Positions 27,441 to 35,710 of a stretch of DNA of 64,000 nucleotides are shown one piece after another. The notes under the pieces are model-generated. The model was given only the letters and a program-made list of their open reading frames with translations. It was not told the DNA's origin and ran no database searches. The stretch is taken from positions 70,491 to 134,490 of the forward strand of contig CABUIY010000005.1 of the NCBI GenBank assembly GCA_902491765.1, read 5' to 3'. The first letter of the stretch is position 1, and the number at the start of each line of letters is the position of its first letter. This DNA comes from an uncultured Collinsella sp. Lineage in GTDB: Bacteria; Actinomycetota; Coriobacteriia; Coriobacteriales; Coriobacteriaceae. Made by a program: the position numbers and the translations under genes.

Positions 27441-28032
27441 CCGGAAAGCCTGCCTGGCGCAGGGCCTCGTAGAGGACGATGGCGGCGCTGTTGGAGAGGT
27501 TGAGTGCGCTGATGCGGTAGTCGTCCGGGTTGACGAAGTTGCCGCAGATGTCCTGTTGAAGGATGGCCTCGTGGCTGTCCTCGGTATGTCCGAGCGATTC
27601 CTCGTGGGCTTCCCAAGCCTCGGCGTTATCGAGTGAGTCACAATCGCGCAGCATGGGGATACGCTCGCAACGCTCGGGCGCCGCGGCAAGCAGTGGCTCG
27701 GGAATGCCCGAGCTCTCGCTGCCAAAGACCAAGTAGTCACCATCGCGGTAGGTGCTTTGCGCATAGGTGCGGCGTGCCTTTTTGGTCAGCAGATGCAGGC
27801 GACCATCGGCGGGGGAGAGATCGTTGCGCGCAAGGAAATCCTCCCAGCCGGCATAGGTCGTCACGTCCAAGTTTTGCCAGTAGCCCAGACCGGCGCGACG
27901 TACCGTCTTGTCGTCGAGCGAAAACCCCAGCGGCTCCACCAGATGCAGGCGGGCGCCGGTGACCACGCAGGTGCGGCCGATATTGCCCGTATTGGCCGGA
28001 ATCTCGGGCGCATACAGCACAATGTTGAACAT
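27433..28032 (-). CDS. trmL: tRNA (cytidine(34)-2'-O)-methyltransferase TrmL
   Basis: A 199-residue SPOUT methyltransferase with the TrmL landmarks NTGNIGRTC near the start, FGSESSGIP in the middle and the C-terminal knot ISALNLSNSAAIVLYEALRQ. TrmL 2'-O-methylates the wobble base of leucine tRNAs. The ATG at 28032 has AAGGAG 4 nt upstream; an upstream extension of the frame is discarded. About 40 residues longer than E. coli TrmL, mainly an inserted EAWEAHEESLGHTEDSHEA loop. A REP-like palindrome overlaps its 3' end. Confidence 0.92.
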   Translation of the reverse strand: MFNIVLYAPEIPANTGNIGRTCVVTGARLHLVEPLGFSLDDKTVRRAGLGYWQNLDVTTYAGWEDFLARNDLSPADGRLHLLTKKARRTYAQSTYRDGDYLVFGSESSGIPEPLLAAAPERCERIPMLRDCDSLDNAEAWEAHEESLGHTEDSHEAILQQDICGNFVNPDDYRISALNLSNSAAIVLYEALRQAGFPGM

Positions 28033-28055
28033 GAATCTCCTTGGCTCAGAACGAA

Positions 28056-28088
28056 AAACCACCACGAAGTTAACCTTCGTGGTGGTTT
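28056..28088 (-). terminator. Terminator of the COG0523 gene
   Basis: Perfect 14-bp stem (28056-28069 with 28075-28088), 5-nt loop, then TT on the minus strand, 24 nt upstream of trmL. Confidence 0.85.
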
Positions 28089-28127
28089 GGCGGTTACGTA
28101 GACAGAAAAATGCCCGCTTGGATAAAC

Positions 28128-29258
28128 CTAGGCGCGGTGCCAGTCGGTCAGGCAGGCATCGAGGGAAGCGATGAGCGCGTCCTTGTCCATGTGACGGCCG
28201 ATGATGCACAGGCTCGTCATGCGGTCGCCCGTCTCGTCGTCCCAAATCTGCATGATCTCGGGGTTCTCGTCGATGATCTTCTGCTTCTCGCCCTCGGGCG
28301 CCGAGTCGACAAACAGGCCGTTCTCCATCAGGCGCATCTGGTGGCCAGCCTGCTCAAACATGTAGCACATGTTCGGATCGCCGGTCTGCCACAACGGACC
28401 CTTGACGCGAATGACCTCGTCGGGCCACTCCTGCTCAACAAAATCGGTGAACTTCTGCAGGTCAAACGGCTTGCGGCGCGAGTATACAAAGGTCTCGATG
28501 TCGTACTCGAGCACCTCGGGGTCGTCGTGCTCCTCGGGATGCTCCATGGCCTCGATCCAGGCGGCGGAGTTGTAGGCGCGCATAAAGTCGAAGCGGTCGG
28601 TGTCGAGCAGCTCCTCCATGGGGACCTCGCCGTTTTGAGCCTCGACAATCACAGCGTCCTTCTGCAGGCTGCGCACGATGGCCTTAAGCTCGGCGATCTG
28701 CTCGGGCGTCACGGTATCGGTCTTGTTGAGGATGAGCGTGGAGCAGAACTCGATCTGCTGGATGAGCAGGCTCTCGATGTCGTCCTCGTCGATATCCTCG
28801 GCCAGTAGGTCGCGACCGCCGTTGAACTCGTCGTACATGCGGGCGCAGTCGACCACGGCCACGATGTTGTCGAGCGCGAGCTTAGGCTCGCCGCCCACCT
28901 TGGCCTCGTCGCAGAAGCTCGAGATGGTGTAGGCGATGGGGATGGGCTCGCAAATGCCCGAGGCCTCGATGATGATGTAGTCGAAGTTGCCCGAATCGGC
29001 GATGCCCTGCAGCTGGTTGGCAAGGTCGTCCGAAAGCGTGCAGCAGATGCAGCCGTTGGTGAGCGGGATGAGGTCGTCGGTCTCGGAAAGGCCACCGTCG
29101 GCGATAAGGCTGGCGTCGACGTTGATCTCGCCGATGTCGTTGACGATCACGGCGGCGCGGATGCCGCCGTCGTTAGCGAGGATGTGGTTGAGCAGCGTGG
29201 TCTTGCCGGCACCGAGGTATCCGGTAAGCATGATGATCTTCACGGGTTTGTTGGGCAT
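28128..29258 (-). CDS. CobW/COG0523-family GTP-binding metallochaperone
   Basis: A 376-residue G3E GTPase with Walker A GYLGAGKTTLL at 13-23, the metal-binding GCICCTL (CxCC) at 69-75, NKTD near 180, and a C-terminal CobW_C domain. COG0523 proteins load zinc, cobalt or iron-type metals onto client enzymes or act in zinc starvation. ATG at 29258 follows AAAGGAGGG; an ATG seven codons upstream lacks this. The usual His-rich tail is absent. No Zur box was recognised upstream, so metal and client are undetermined. Confidence 0.9.
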   Translation of the reverse strand: MPNKPVKIIMLTGYLGAGKTTLLNHILANDGGIRAAVIVNDIGEINVDASLIADGGLSETDDLIPLTNGCICCTLSDDLANQLQGIADSGNFDYIIIEASGICEPIPIAYTISSFCDEAKVGGEPKLALDNIVAVVDCARMYDEFNGGRDLLAEDIDEDDIESLLIQQIEFCSTLILNKTDTVTPEQIAELKAIVRSLQKDAVIVEAQNGEVPMEELLDTDRFDFMRAYNSAAWIEAMEHPEEHDDPEVLEYDIETFVYSRRKPFDLQKFTDFVEQEWPDEVIRVKGPLWQTGDPNMCYMFEQAGHQMRLMENGLFVDSAPEGEKQKIIDENPEIMQIWDDETGDRMTSLCIIGRHMDKDALIASLDACLTDWHRA

Positions 29259-29344
29259 GTGCCCTCCTTTGTTAGACATGGCTTACAGTTGAATCTTATG
29301 CCAAACGCCTGCTCTTATACCCACGCGCCGGCAAATAACACAAG

Positions 29345-29686
29345 CTACTCCCAGGCTCCCCATACATCGGGGCAATAACCGACGGTGGCCTTTTTGCCGT
29401 TGCGCACGATGGGCTCGGCTAGAACCTGCTGGTTCTCGAGCAGCTTGTCGAAGCGCTGACTGGGGGTAAGGTGCTGGATGAGCGCGAGCGTCTCCTCGTC
29501 CTTGGTTTTGGGATTGAGCAGCTTGTCGATGCCGCCGACCGCCTGCATCACGCTCGTGAGCTCGCCCTTGCTCATCTCCTTTTCCTTAAGGTCAATAAAC
29601 TGCACCTTAATGCGGCGCTCCTTAAAAAAGCGCTGCGCCTTCTTGGTATCGAAGGACTTTTTGGTGCCAAAAATCTGCACGTTCAT
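29345..29686 (-). CDS. ArsC/Spx-family protein lacking the catalytic cysteine
   Basis: A 113-residue thioredoxin-fold protein of the arsenate reductase/Spx type: IFGTKKSFDTKKAQRFF replaces the usual xGxxxCxxCRKA, then KVQFIDLKEKEMSKGEL and IVRNGKKATVGY at the end. Neither CxxC nor a single active cysteine is present at the redox loop (TKKSFDTKK), so arsenate reduction is unlikely. It may instead bind partners as Spx-like proteins do. It follows the flavoprotein gene by 17 nt on the same strand. Confidence 0.85.
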   Translation of the reverse strand: MNVQIFGTKKSFDTKKAQRFFKERRIKVQFIDLKEKEMSKGELTSVMQAVGGIDKLLNPKTKDEETLALIQHLTPSQRFDKLLENQQVLAEPIVRNGKKATVGYCPDVWGAWE

Positions 29687-29703
29687 GTATTTGTTCCGCC
29701 GTT

Positions 29704-30327
29704 CTACCTGATGAAGTTGGTCGTTGCTCGATCTGCCTCGGGTGCGTTGATGCCGGCGGCCTGTCCTGCCTCGATACAGCGAAGGAGCCAGGCCATGTTT
29801 TTGCCGATGTTGCGCATGGTGGCAAGGCCCTCGGCGTCCCCATTGGCGTCGCCGGGCACGCGACCAAACACGTTGTTCCAGTACGTGGAGGCAACCACGG
29901 GCATCTGGTTGATGGTGAAGTACTTATTGAGCACATCGAAGGTGGTTGACGTGCCGCCGCGACGGGCGACGGCGACCGCGGCGCCGGGTTTGTGCTCAAA
30001 GGCATGCCCGCCTGCATAGAAGGCGCGATCGAGGGCCGAAAGGATGCGTCCGCTGGGGTGCGCATAGTAGACGGGTGAGCCAAAGACAAAACCATCTGCT
30101 TGCTCGGCGGCAGCGATGAGCTCGTTCACCACGTCATCGTCAAAGGTGCAGCGACCGCCAAGTTTGCCGCACTGGCCGCAACCGATGCAATCGCGAATGG
30201 GCTTGGCGCCCAGCTGAAACACCTCGGTATCAATGCCTTCGGCATTGAGCTGCTCGGCGACCTCGGCGAGTGCGCGGGCGGTGTTGCCGTTTGCCTTGGG
30301 GCTGCCATTGACCAAAAGAACCTTCAT
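29704..30327 (-). CDS. Flavodoxin-fold NADPH-dependent FMN reductase / iron-sulfur flavoprotein-like
   Basis: A 207-residue protein with the FMN-binding VLLVNGSPKANGNTA start, a cysteine cluster CIGCGQCGKLGGRC near 47-60 and the GSPVYYAHPSGRI FMN loop. The cluster suggests an Fe-S site, as in the Isf/WrbA-like group, for electron transfer. ATG at 30327 is preceded one codon earlier by a GTG; the GGGAG site fits the ATG. First in an operon with the ArsC-like gene, so a shared redox role is possible. Confidence 0.9.
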   Translation of the reverse strand: MKVLLVNGSPKANGNTARALAEVAEQLNAEGIDTEVFQLGAKPIRDCIGCGQCGKLGGRCTFDDDVVNELIAAAEQADGFVFGSPVYYAHPSGRILSALDRAFYAGGHAFEHKPGAAVAVARRGGTSTTFDVLNKYFTINQMPVVASTYWNNVFGRVPGDANGDAEGLATMRNIGKNMAWLLRCIEAGQAAGINAPEADRATTNFIR

Positions 30328-30401
30328 CACAAACTCCCTCTGCTGTCGGTGACTTCTGCAGAGGATTATCGCACGATGGGGGAGGCGGTGTGGGCGCGGT
30401 G

Positions 30402-31931
30402 CTAATCCAGTTTGGTACCTGGCACCTGCACGGCTTTCCCGAGCAACGCTTTGAGCTCGTTCAAAATCGAAACGGGCTGACGGTCGACGCCGTCCAGATG
30501 GAGCGTGGCCACGCGAATGGGCGGCTGATATTCAAATGGGCCAAAGAGCACGGGCGAACCCAGGAACCGCTCGATGTCGCTTGCGATCTCGTCGATCGCC
30601 TCGGGCCCGAGCTCATCGAAGAGTGCCACGAACATCGGTCCCGTCGAGCGGAACAGGCGGCCCTTGCCGCGCGAACAATCCATGAGGCAGGCGGCGCTTT
30701 CGGCGAGCACGCGGTCGCCTGCATCGAATCCAAAGCGGGCATTGACCTCGGCGATATCGTCGACCTTAATGGCAATAAAGCCTGCCTCGTGCGGCACGTG
30801 GCGCATCTCTCCAATAGCGTTGACCAGTGCGTGGACATCGCCCAGGCCCGTTACCGAGTCGGTCGTATCCGCTAGGCTTCGGTTGACGATAATGCCCACA
30901 TACATGCTGGGCTCGGTATCGGTGCCGTCCAAGCGGTAGCCCGTGCAGTCGCAAAGCACGTACGTTCCGGTGGCATCCATTACGCGATACTGCATGTAGT
31001 GGAAGTGCCACGTGCCGTTTATCACCATGTCGAGCTCGGCGCGTACGTTGTCGCGGTCCTCGGGATGAACGCGGGCGAGCCACATGTCGAGCGAGTTAAA
31101 AGGGTGCTGGGAGGGCAGGTCAAAATCGCGCACGGCGTTAACCGACCATTGCGATTTGCCCGTATCGAGATTGAGGATAAAGGGATAGCGCGTCTCGGAG
31201 CTCATGGAGATCGCTTGGAACACCCGGTCGTTGCAGGGAAGCTGATCGACGATTGGGCGTTGCGGCGCGTCACTGTCTTTCGGTTGCTGCACACGATGCA
31301 TAAGCTTATAGCGATACATCTTGCGATCGGCATCCATCGTCATCTGGCGACGCGTGTCGCCGGCAAGTGGATCGACGCGCGAGCAGCCAAAACTAAAGCT
31401 GCCGATCATGGGCGCCTTGCCACCTGAGCTCGCCTCGATCAGTCCGGTACGTACCTGCTCCAAGCGCTGCTCGAGTTCAGTCTCGTTTGCGGAGAGCGAG
31501 ATGAGCACAAACTCGTCTCCACCGATACGGAACAGCATTTCATCGTGCTCCATGGTTTCGGAGAGCGTGCGGCAGATGCCCAGAATATAGCGATTGCCTT
31601 CGGCGTGGCCAAACCTATCATTGCAATGTTTGAGATGGTCGATGTCAATATAGGCGCAGGTGAAGGGGTCGCCTTTGTGCCAGAGTTGCTCGACGTGACG
31701 GTCGAATCCGTTGCGGTTGCCCAAGTTGGTGAGCGGGTCGATATAGGCGTTGCTCTCAAGCAGCCGGCGCTCTTGCTGCAGGATGGCGTGCGTCTTTTGC
31801 AGTTGTTCGCCAACGGCGCGTAGCTCAGCAGGCAGCGCGGCAACATCGAGTTCGGCGGTCGAGATGCCATTCGCAAGTCGCTGAAGATAGGCAATAATCG
31901 ATTGCTCGCCCAGGCGATATGATTCGTTCAT
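30402..31931 (-). CDS. GGDEF diguanylate cyclase with PAS and degenerate second GGDEF
   Basis: The 509-residue protein has an N-terminal helical region, a GGDEF domain (DPLTNLGNRNGFD, then RIGGDEFV at 135-142), a PAS_3-like domain (MWLARVHPEDRDNV ... YRVMDATGTYVL), and a second GGDEF-like domain where RSTGPMFVALF replaces RxGGDEF, so it is catalytically dead. No RxxD inhibitory site precedes the active GGDEF. It should make c-di-GMP from GTP. The next coding trace upstream is an EAL remnant, which may once have been a partner. ATG follows AGGAGG. Confidence 0.88.
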   Translation of the reverse strand: MNESYRLGEQSIIAYLQRLANGISTAELDVAALPAELRAVGEQLQKTHAILQQERRLLESNAYIDPLTNLGNRNGFDRHVEQLWHKGDPFTCAYIDIDHLKHCNDRFGHAEGNRYILGICRTLSETMEHDEMLFRIGGDEFVLISLSANETELEQRLEQVRTGLIEASSGGKAPMIGSFSFGCSRVDPLAGDTRRQMTMDADRKMYRYKLMHRVQQPKDSDAPQRPIVDQLPCNDRVFQAISMSSETRYPFILNLDTGKSQWSVNAVRDFDLPSQHPFNSLDMWLARVHPEDRDNVRAELDMVINGTWHFHYMQYRVMDATGTYVLCDCTGYRLDGTDTEPSMYVGIIVNRSLADTTDSVTGLGDVHALVNAIGEMRHVPHEAGFIAIKVDDIAEVNARFGFDAGDRVLAESAACLMDCSRGKGRLFRSTGPMFVALFDELGPEAIDEIASDIERFLGSPVLFGPFEYQPPIRVATLHLDGVDRQPVSILNELKALLGKAVQVPGTKLD

Positions 31932-31969
31932 GATGGATAACCTCCTTGGGCGGAACAGCGGTTTGTATC

Positions 31970-32000
31970 ATATCCCCAATTCGGTTTGAATTGGGGATAT
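31970..32000. repeat. Perfect 13-bp inverted repeat
   Basis: ATATCCCCAATTC (31970-31982) pairs perfectly with 31988-32000 around a 5-nt loop, upstream of the diguanylate cyclase gene. It has the CCCCAA/TTGGGG of the REP-like family. No T-run. Confidence 0.6.
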
Positions 32001-32058
32001 AAGTTAACTAATGGAGGCAAATTCCCCCTTCGGCGGTGGTGTTTTGCGCGCGAGCGTA

Positions 32059-32355
32059 TCAGTTGTTATTGCCACCATCGAGCAATGCCTCAAAATCCTT
32101 CGCTGGCATGGGGCGGTAGTAGAGGAAGCCTTGAGCGTCGCGGGCGCCCATTTGCCGTAGCACGTTCGCCTGCTCATTTGTCTCGACGCCTTCGACCACG
32201 ACGGGCAGATGGAGCGACTGCGCCATCTCGAGCATCGATGAAATGATCTGCGTGCTGCGGCCTTGATCGCCGTCGACGGGCGCAATCTGCCAAATGTGCT
32301 TGTCGAGCGTCACCATAAAGCCGCTTTCCTCGAGTGCGGGGATATGGGTGCACAT
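32059..32355 (-). pseudogene. Remnant of an EAL-domain (c-di-GMP phosphodiesterase) gene
   Basis: The translated stretch has only the C-terminal third of an EAL domain: IISSMLEMAQSLHLPVVVEGVETNEQ (VEGVET), QMGARDAQGFLYYRPMPAKDFEALL (QGFLYxxP), preceded by a scrap ALEESGFMVTLDKHIWQIAP where the domain's DDFGxGxSS region should be. The active-site EAL motif and the first metal ligands are missing, so it cannot be a working phosphodiesterase. It is next to the diguanylate cyclase on the same strand. Confidence 0.78.
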
Positions 32356-32483
32356 GCTGTGGACGGCTATTATTCGACAGGCGGTAGCGCGACGATGCGA
32401 TGTTCGATGAAAATGCGACTGAGACGATATATGTTGACGGGTATACTTGTCCCGGTTTAAAACGCAGGAACGGAGATGGTCGC

Positions 32484-33353
32484 ATGGCACAGCCGGATAC
32501 GACGCACACGGTGGGGCTTGCGCTCGAGGGAGGCGGCTACCGCGGTATGTATACGGCGGGCGTGCTCGACGTTTGGATGGAGCACGGTTTGACCTGCGAC
32601 CATATGGTGGGTGTCTCGGCGGGCGCGGCGTTTGGCTACAACTTTAAATCGCGCCAGATCGGCCGCGCCATTCGCTACAACAAGGCCTATTGTGCCGATA
32701 AGCGCTATGCGGGTGTGACTAGCTGGTTGCGAACCGGTGACATGTTCAATGCCGATTTTGCCTATCACGAGGTGCCCATCGAGCGCGATCCCATCGACCT
32801 GGAGACATATCGCGCCTGCCCTATGCGGTTTACGTGCGTGTGTACCGATATCGAGACGGGCAAGGCCGTCTACCACGACCTGCCCTATGGCGACGAGCGC
32901 GATATCGAGTGGATCCGGGCGTCGTCGGCGATTCCCGTGGCGACGCGTCCCGTTGCTATTGGCGGGCATAAGTATCTGGATGGTGGCGTGGCTGATTCCA
33001 TTCCCAGCGCTTGGTTGTTTGCGCAGGGGTATGACCGCAATATCGTGGTACTCACGCAGCCGGCGGGCTTTGTGAAGCAACCCAACAGCGTGATGCCCAT
33101 GCTGCGGCGCGTGTTCCGTCACTACCCGGAGTTTGTTGCAGCGCTCGATCATCGGCATGAGGTCTACAATGCCACGCTCGATGACTTGGCGCGTCGTGAG
33201 GCTGCCGGCGAGGTCTTTGTGGTGCGGCCGAGCGAATCGGTGAAGGTGCCGTCGCTGTGCCGCGAGCCGGATGAGCTCGAGCGTATCTACCAGGTCGGCC
33301 GCCACGATGCGGAGGCGACCTTGCCGGCGCTGGAAGCGTATCTGGCAGAGTAG
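32484..33353 (+). CDS. Patatin-like phospholipase
   Basis: A 289-residue patatin-family lipase with the oxyanion motif GGGYRG at 16-21, nucleophile elbow GVSAG at 43-47 (Ser45) and catalytic Asp in DGG at 166-168. Bacterial forms of this length (YjjU/RssA-like) hydrolyse phospholipid acyl chains; no signal peptide is seen, so it is cytoplasmic or membrane-associated. I start at ATG 32484 rather than 28 codons earlier because CGGAG is near and the canonical start follows. TATACT at 32442-32447 could be its -10. Confidence 0.9.
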   Translation: MAQPDTTHTVGLALEGGGYRGMYTAGVLDVWMEHGLTCDHMVGVSAGAAFGYNFKSRQIGRAIRYNKAYCADKRYAGVTSWLRTGDMFNADFAYHEVPIERDPIDLETYRACPMRFTCVCTDIETGKAVYHDLPYGDERDIEWIRASSAIPVATRPVAIGGHKYLDGGVADSIPSAWLFAQGYDRNIVVLTQPAGFVKQPNSVMPMLRRVFRHYPEFVAALDHRHEVYNATLDDLARREAAGEVFVVRPSESVKVPSLCREPDELERIYQVGRHDAEATLPALEAYLAE

Positions 33354-33375
33354 AGCAAACTGCCGTGGACTCGGC

Positions 33376-33606
33376 GGAAAGCGCATCCCGGAATCGGCGC
33401 TAAAAATGGGATGAGGTTTCCGCGAGAGGCCCGTAGCGGAAAGCGCGCCCCGGAATCGGCATCCAAAACGGGATGCAGTTTCCCCGACGGCGGGTTTTGG
33501 AAACGGCGTCCCAGAATTTGCGCCTGGAATGGGATGGGGTTTCCCAACGGAGCCGCATGCGGAAAGCGCATCCCGGAATGGAGGTCCAAACTGGGATGCG
33601 CTTTCC
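33376..33606. repeat. Four tandem 46-nt palindromes, 61-62 nt period
   Basis: Units at 33376-33421, 33438-33483, 33499-33544 and 33561-33606 all start GGAAA and end TTTCC, and all are exactly 46 nt. They are separated by 16, 15 and 16 nt. Unit 4 has perfect 14-bp arms starting GGAAAGCGCATCCC. Most of the 297-nt gap between the patatin gene and thiE is this array. Confidence 0.85.
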
Positions 33607-33650
33607 ATTGCTGAAGATATGAGGCCGCGGATCGGCTGCTCGGCCTAGAC

Positions 33651-34346
33651 TTATGCCTGCTGCCAGGTGTCGACGAGCTCCTTGGCGGCGGCGTAGGGGT
33701 CGTCGGCACTGCAGACAGCGCTCACCACAAAGAAGCCATCGACGCCGGTGGCCTTGAGCTGCGGCAGGTCGGCCGTCTTGACGCCGCCGCCCACCACGAT
33801 GGGCACGGGGCTTGCCGCGTGGAGTGCGGCCAGGTCCTCAAAGCTCTTGGTGATGATAGAGCCGTCGGCCGCGCGTCCGCAGTCGCGCTTGGTTTCGGTC
33901 TCGTGGAGCGGGCCGATGCCCAGGTAGTCGACTAGGCTCATGTCGGCGGTCTTGACGTACTCGAGCATCTCCTCGCAGCGGGCCGAAAGGCCCACGATGG
34001 CATCGGGGCCCAGAAGCTTGCGGCAGACCTCGACGGGAATATCGCTCTGGCCCACGTGCACGCCGTCGACAGCAATACCCTGCTCGCGCGCGGCGAGTAC
34101 GCAGTCCAGGCGGTCGTCGATCAGCAGGGCAACCTGACCGGTTTTGCCGGCCTGTGCGATTGCCTGCGCGGCGTCGCCCGTCAGCGCAATGATCTCGCGG
34201 GCGCTTGCCACCTTGGAGCGCACCTGGATGCAGGTAAAGCCGGCGTCGAGCGCCTGGGCCACCACATCGCCCACGGGACGCCCGAGCGTGTTTTCGGGGC
34301 CGAGTACCAGATAGGCCGAGATATCAAGGTTGTCGCGGATGCTCAT
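33651..34346 (-). CDS. thiE: Thiamine-phosphate synthase
   Basis: A 231-residue TIM barrel with the ThiE landmarks: LVLGPENTL near the start, VHVGQSDIPVEVCR, GLSARCEEML and DYLGIGPLHETETKRDCG, then a C-terminal VGGGVKTADL phosphate loop. It joins HMP-PP and THZ-P to give thiamine phosphate. It starts 4 nt inside the thiamine-binding protein gene, and AGGAGG precedes ATG. Last in a thiM-(thiamine-binding)-thiE operon under a TPP riboswitch. A thiD kinase for HMP is not in the window. Confidence 0.95.
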   Translation of the reverse strand: MSIRDNLDISAYLVLGPENTLGRPVGDVVAQALDAGFTCIQVRSKVASAREIIALTGDAAQAIAQAGKTGQVALLIDDRLDCVLAAREQGIAVDGVHVGQSDIPVEVCRKLLGPDAIVGLSARCEEMLEYVKTADMSLVDYLGIGPLHETETKRDCGRAADGSIITKSFEDLAALHAASPVPIVVGGGVKTADLPQLKATGVDGFFVVSAVCSADDPYAAAKELVDTWQQA

Positions 34347-34684
34347 CGTGCTTCCTCCTGCTTTTTGATCTGCGCTTCCATGCGTTCGAGCTTGCCGGTC
34401 ATGGTGTCGGTAAATCCGGGTCGAATATCGGCTTTGAGCACGACTTCGGTGCGGATGCCCTTGCTCGCCAACACAAAGGTTGCGTCGCGCACGACCTGCA
34501 TGACCTCGTCCCAGTCGCCCTCGATCTCGGTGAACATGGAGGTGGTGCGGTTGGGCAGGCCGCTCTCGCGAATGACACGCACGACCTCGGCGACCTCGGC
34601 GGATAGCTCATCGCCGGTGCCGCACGGGGCGATGGCTACGGCGACGAGCGTGTTCATGCCGGCATTGGTTGCGGGCTCGGACAT
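34343..34684 (-). CDS. Thiamine-binding protein, MTH1187/DUF77 family
   Basis: A 113-residue protein of the MTH1187 (YqgV-like) family: VAVAIAPCGTGDELSAEVAEV, then TTSMFTEIEGDWDEVMQVV and the closing KADIRPGFTDTMTGKLERM. Family members bind thiamine or related molecules as homo-oligomers and often sit in thiamine or HMP operons. Here it lies between thiM and thiE, with the ATG just after the thiM stop and a 4-nt overlap with thiE. It may carry substrate between steps, but that is conjecture. Confidence 0.9.
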   Translation of the reverse strand: MSEPATNAGMNTLVAVAIAPCGTGDELSAEVAEVVRVIRESGLPNRTTSMFTEIEGDWDEVMQVVRDATFVLASKGIRTEVVLKADIRPGFTDTMTGKLERMEAQIKKQEEAR

Positions 34685-34687
34685 GGC

Positions 34688-35527
34688 CTATGCCTCCTCG
34701 AGCTCGAGTCGGTTATCGGCGATGTCTTGGGCGGTTGCGCGGTAGAGCTCGTCGATAAAGGCGACCTTAAAGCTTGCCGGGGCGTCGGCGACAGCGGCGG
34801 CACGCGTGCCGGCCACGTTGTAGACGGCGGTGCCGCAGACGGCTGCCGTAAACGGGTCGGCGGCGCAGGCGTACACGGCCAGCACGCCGCCCTGCGAGCA
34901 GCCGCAGCCGGTGATCTTGGACATGAGCGGGCTGCCGCCGTGAGACTTGGCCACCGTCGTGCCGTCGGTGATCAGGTCGACTTCGCCCGAGACCACAACG
35001 GCGCCACCGGTGTGGCGAGCGAGCGCCACGGCGGCACCACGGGCGGCGTCGACCGTGTCGGTGGTATCGACACCGCGCACGCGGCTCAGATCGGCCGCCT
35101 CGCCCTCAAGACCCCACAGGCCGGCGAGCGCGATAATCTCGGAGGCGTTGCCGCGCACGATGGCGGGCTTGTACTGCTTGAGCTCGTTGACCAGCTGGGT
35201 GCGCAGGCTACCGATACCCAGGCCCACCGGATCGAGCACCCAGGGCTTACCGGCGTCGTGTGCCGCCTTGGCCGCGCGGGGAATCGTTTGCTCGTAAATG
35301 GGGAAGAGCGTGCCCATGTTGAGATAGATGGCGCCGCCGCCGGCAACGAGTGCCTCGCCCTCGTCGGGCAGATAGACCATGGCGGCCGATCCGCCCACGG
35401 CGAGCTGCGCGTTGGCGACAAAGTCGATCGTCACCGTGTTGGTGATGGAACCGGCCATCGGATTGGTAGCGCGAATCTCCTCCACGGCCTTGACCATATG
35501 TTGCTTAAGCTGTTCCGAATCAATCAC
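34688..35527 (-). CDS. thiM: Hydroxyethylthiazole kinase
   Basis: A 279-residue enzyme of the ribokinase-like ThiM family: NPMAGSITNTVTIDFVAN, PWVLDPVGLGIG, NASEIIALAG and the GCGCSQGGVLAVY motif with the general-base Cys. It phosphorylates thiazole alcohol for thiamine salvage. It starts at GTG (35527) after AAGGAGG, and an upstream extension is rejected. The TPP riboswitch and terminator stand directly upstream. Confidence 0.94.
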   Translation of the reverse strand: MIDSEQLKQHMVKAVEEIRATNPMAGSITNTVTIDFVANAQLAVGGSAAMVYLPDEGEALVAGGGAIYLNMGTLFPIYEQTIPRAAKAAHDAGKPWVLDPVGLGIGSLRTQLVNELKQYKPAIVRGNASEIIALAGLWGLEGEAADLSRVRGVDTTDTVDAARGAAVALARHTGGAVVVSGEVDLITDGTTVAKSHGGSPLMSKITGCGCSQGGVLAVYACAADPFTAAVCGTAVYNVAGTRAAAVADAPASFKVAFIDELYRATAQDIADNRLELEEA

Positions 35528-35552
35528 TGCACATGCCTCCTTGGCATAGAAA

Positions 35553-35580
35553 AGGGGCGCTGTGCATAGACAGCGCCCCT
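35553..35580 (-). terminator. Terminator of the TPP riboswitch expression platform
   Basis: A perfect 11-bp stem (35553-35563 with 35570-35580) with a 6-nt loop, then TTTT on the minus strand, just before thiM. It provides transcription control. Confidence 0.85.
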
Positions 35581-35589
35581 GTAAAGGCG

Positions 35590-35682
35590 GCATGCTCCCT
35601 ACGCCAGCATTAACTGACAGGTTCAAAGGATTGGGCCCATTGCCCTCTCAGCCTTGTGGTTTGCACCGCCGGCACTCCCGCA
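35590..35682 (-). promoter_or_regulatory. TPP riboswitch (THI element)
   Basis: On the minus strand the conserved CTGAGA is present, followed by ACC-type CCTTTGAACCTG and TTAATGCTGGCGTAGGGA, which match the TPP aptamer core. A terminator (35553-35580) lies between it and thiM. Bound TPP is expected to favour that terminator and silence thiM, the thiamine-binding gene and thiE. Confidence 0.95.
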
Positions 35683-35710
35683 TCGAATCTGTTGTTCCCT
35701 ATACTAGCGC

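Noticed and set aside
32059..32490. Complete 143-codon protein encoding the EAL remnant
   Set aside because: The first 45 codons resemble nothing and overlap the patatin promoter region. Only the EAL C-terminus is meaningful, so it is treated as a remnant.
33376..33606. CRISPR array
   Set aside because: The units are palindromic throughout, diverge from each other, and gaps are only 15-16 nt. No cas genes are in the window.
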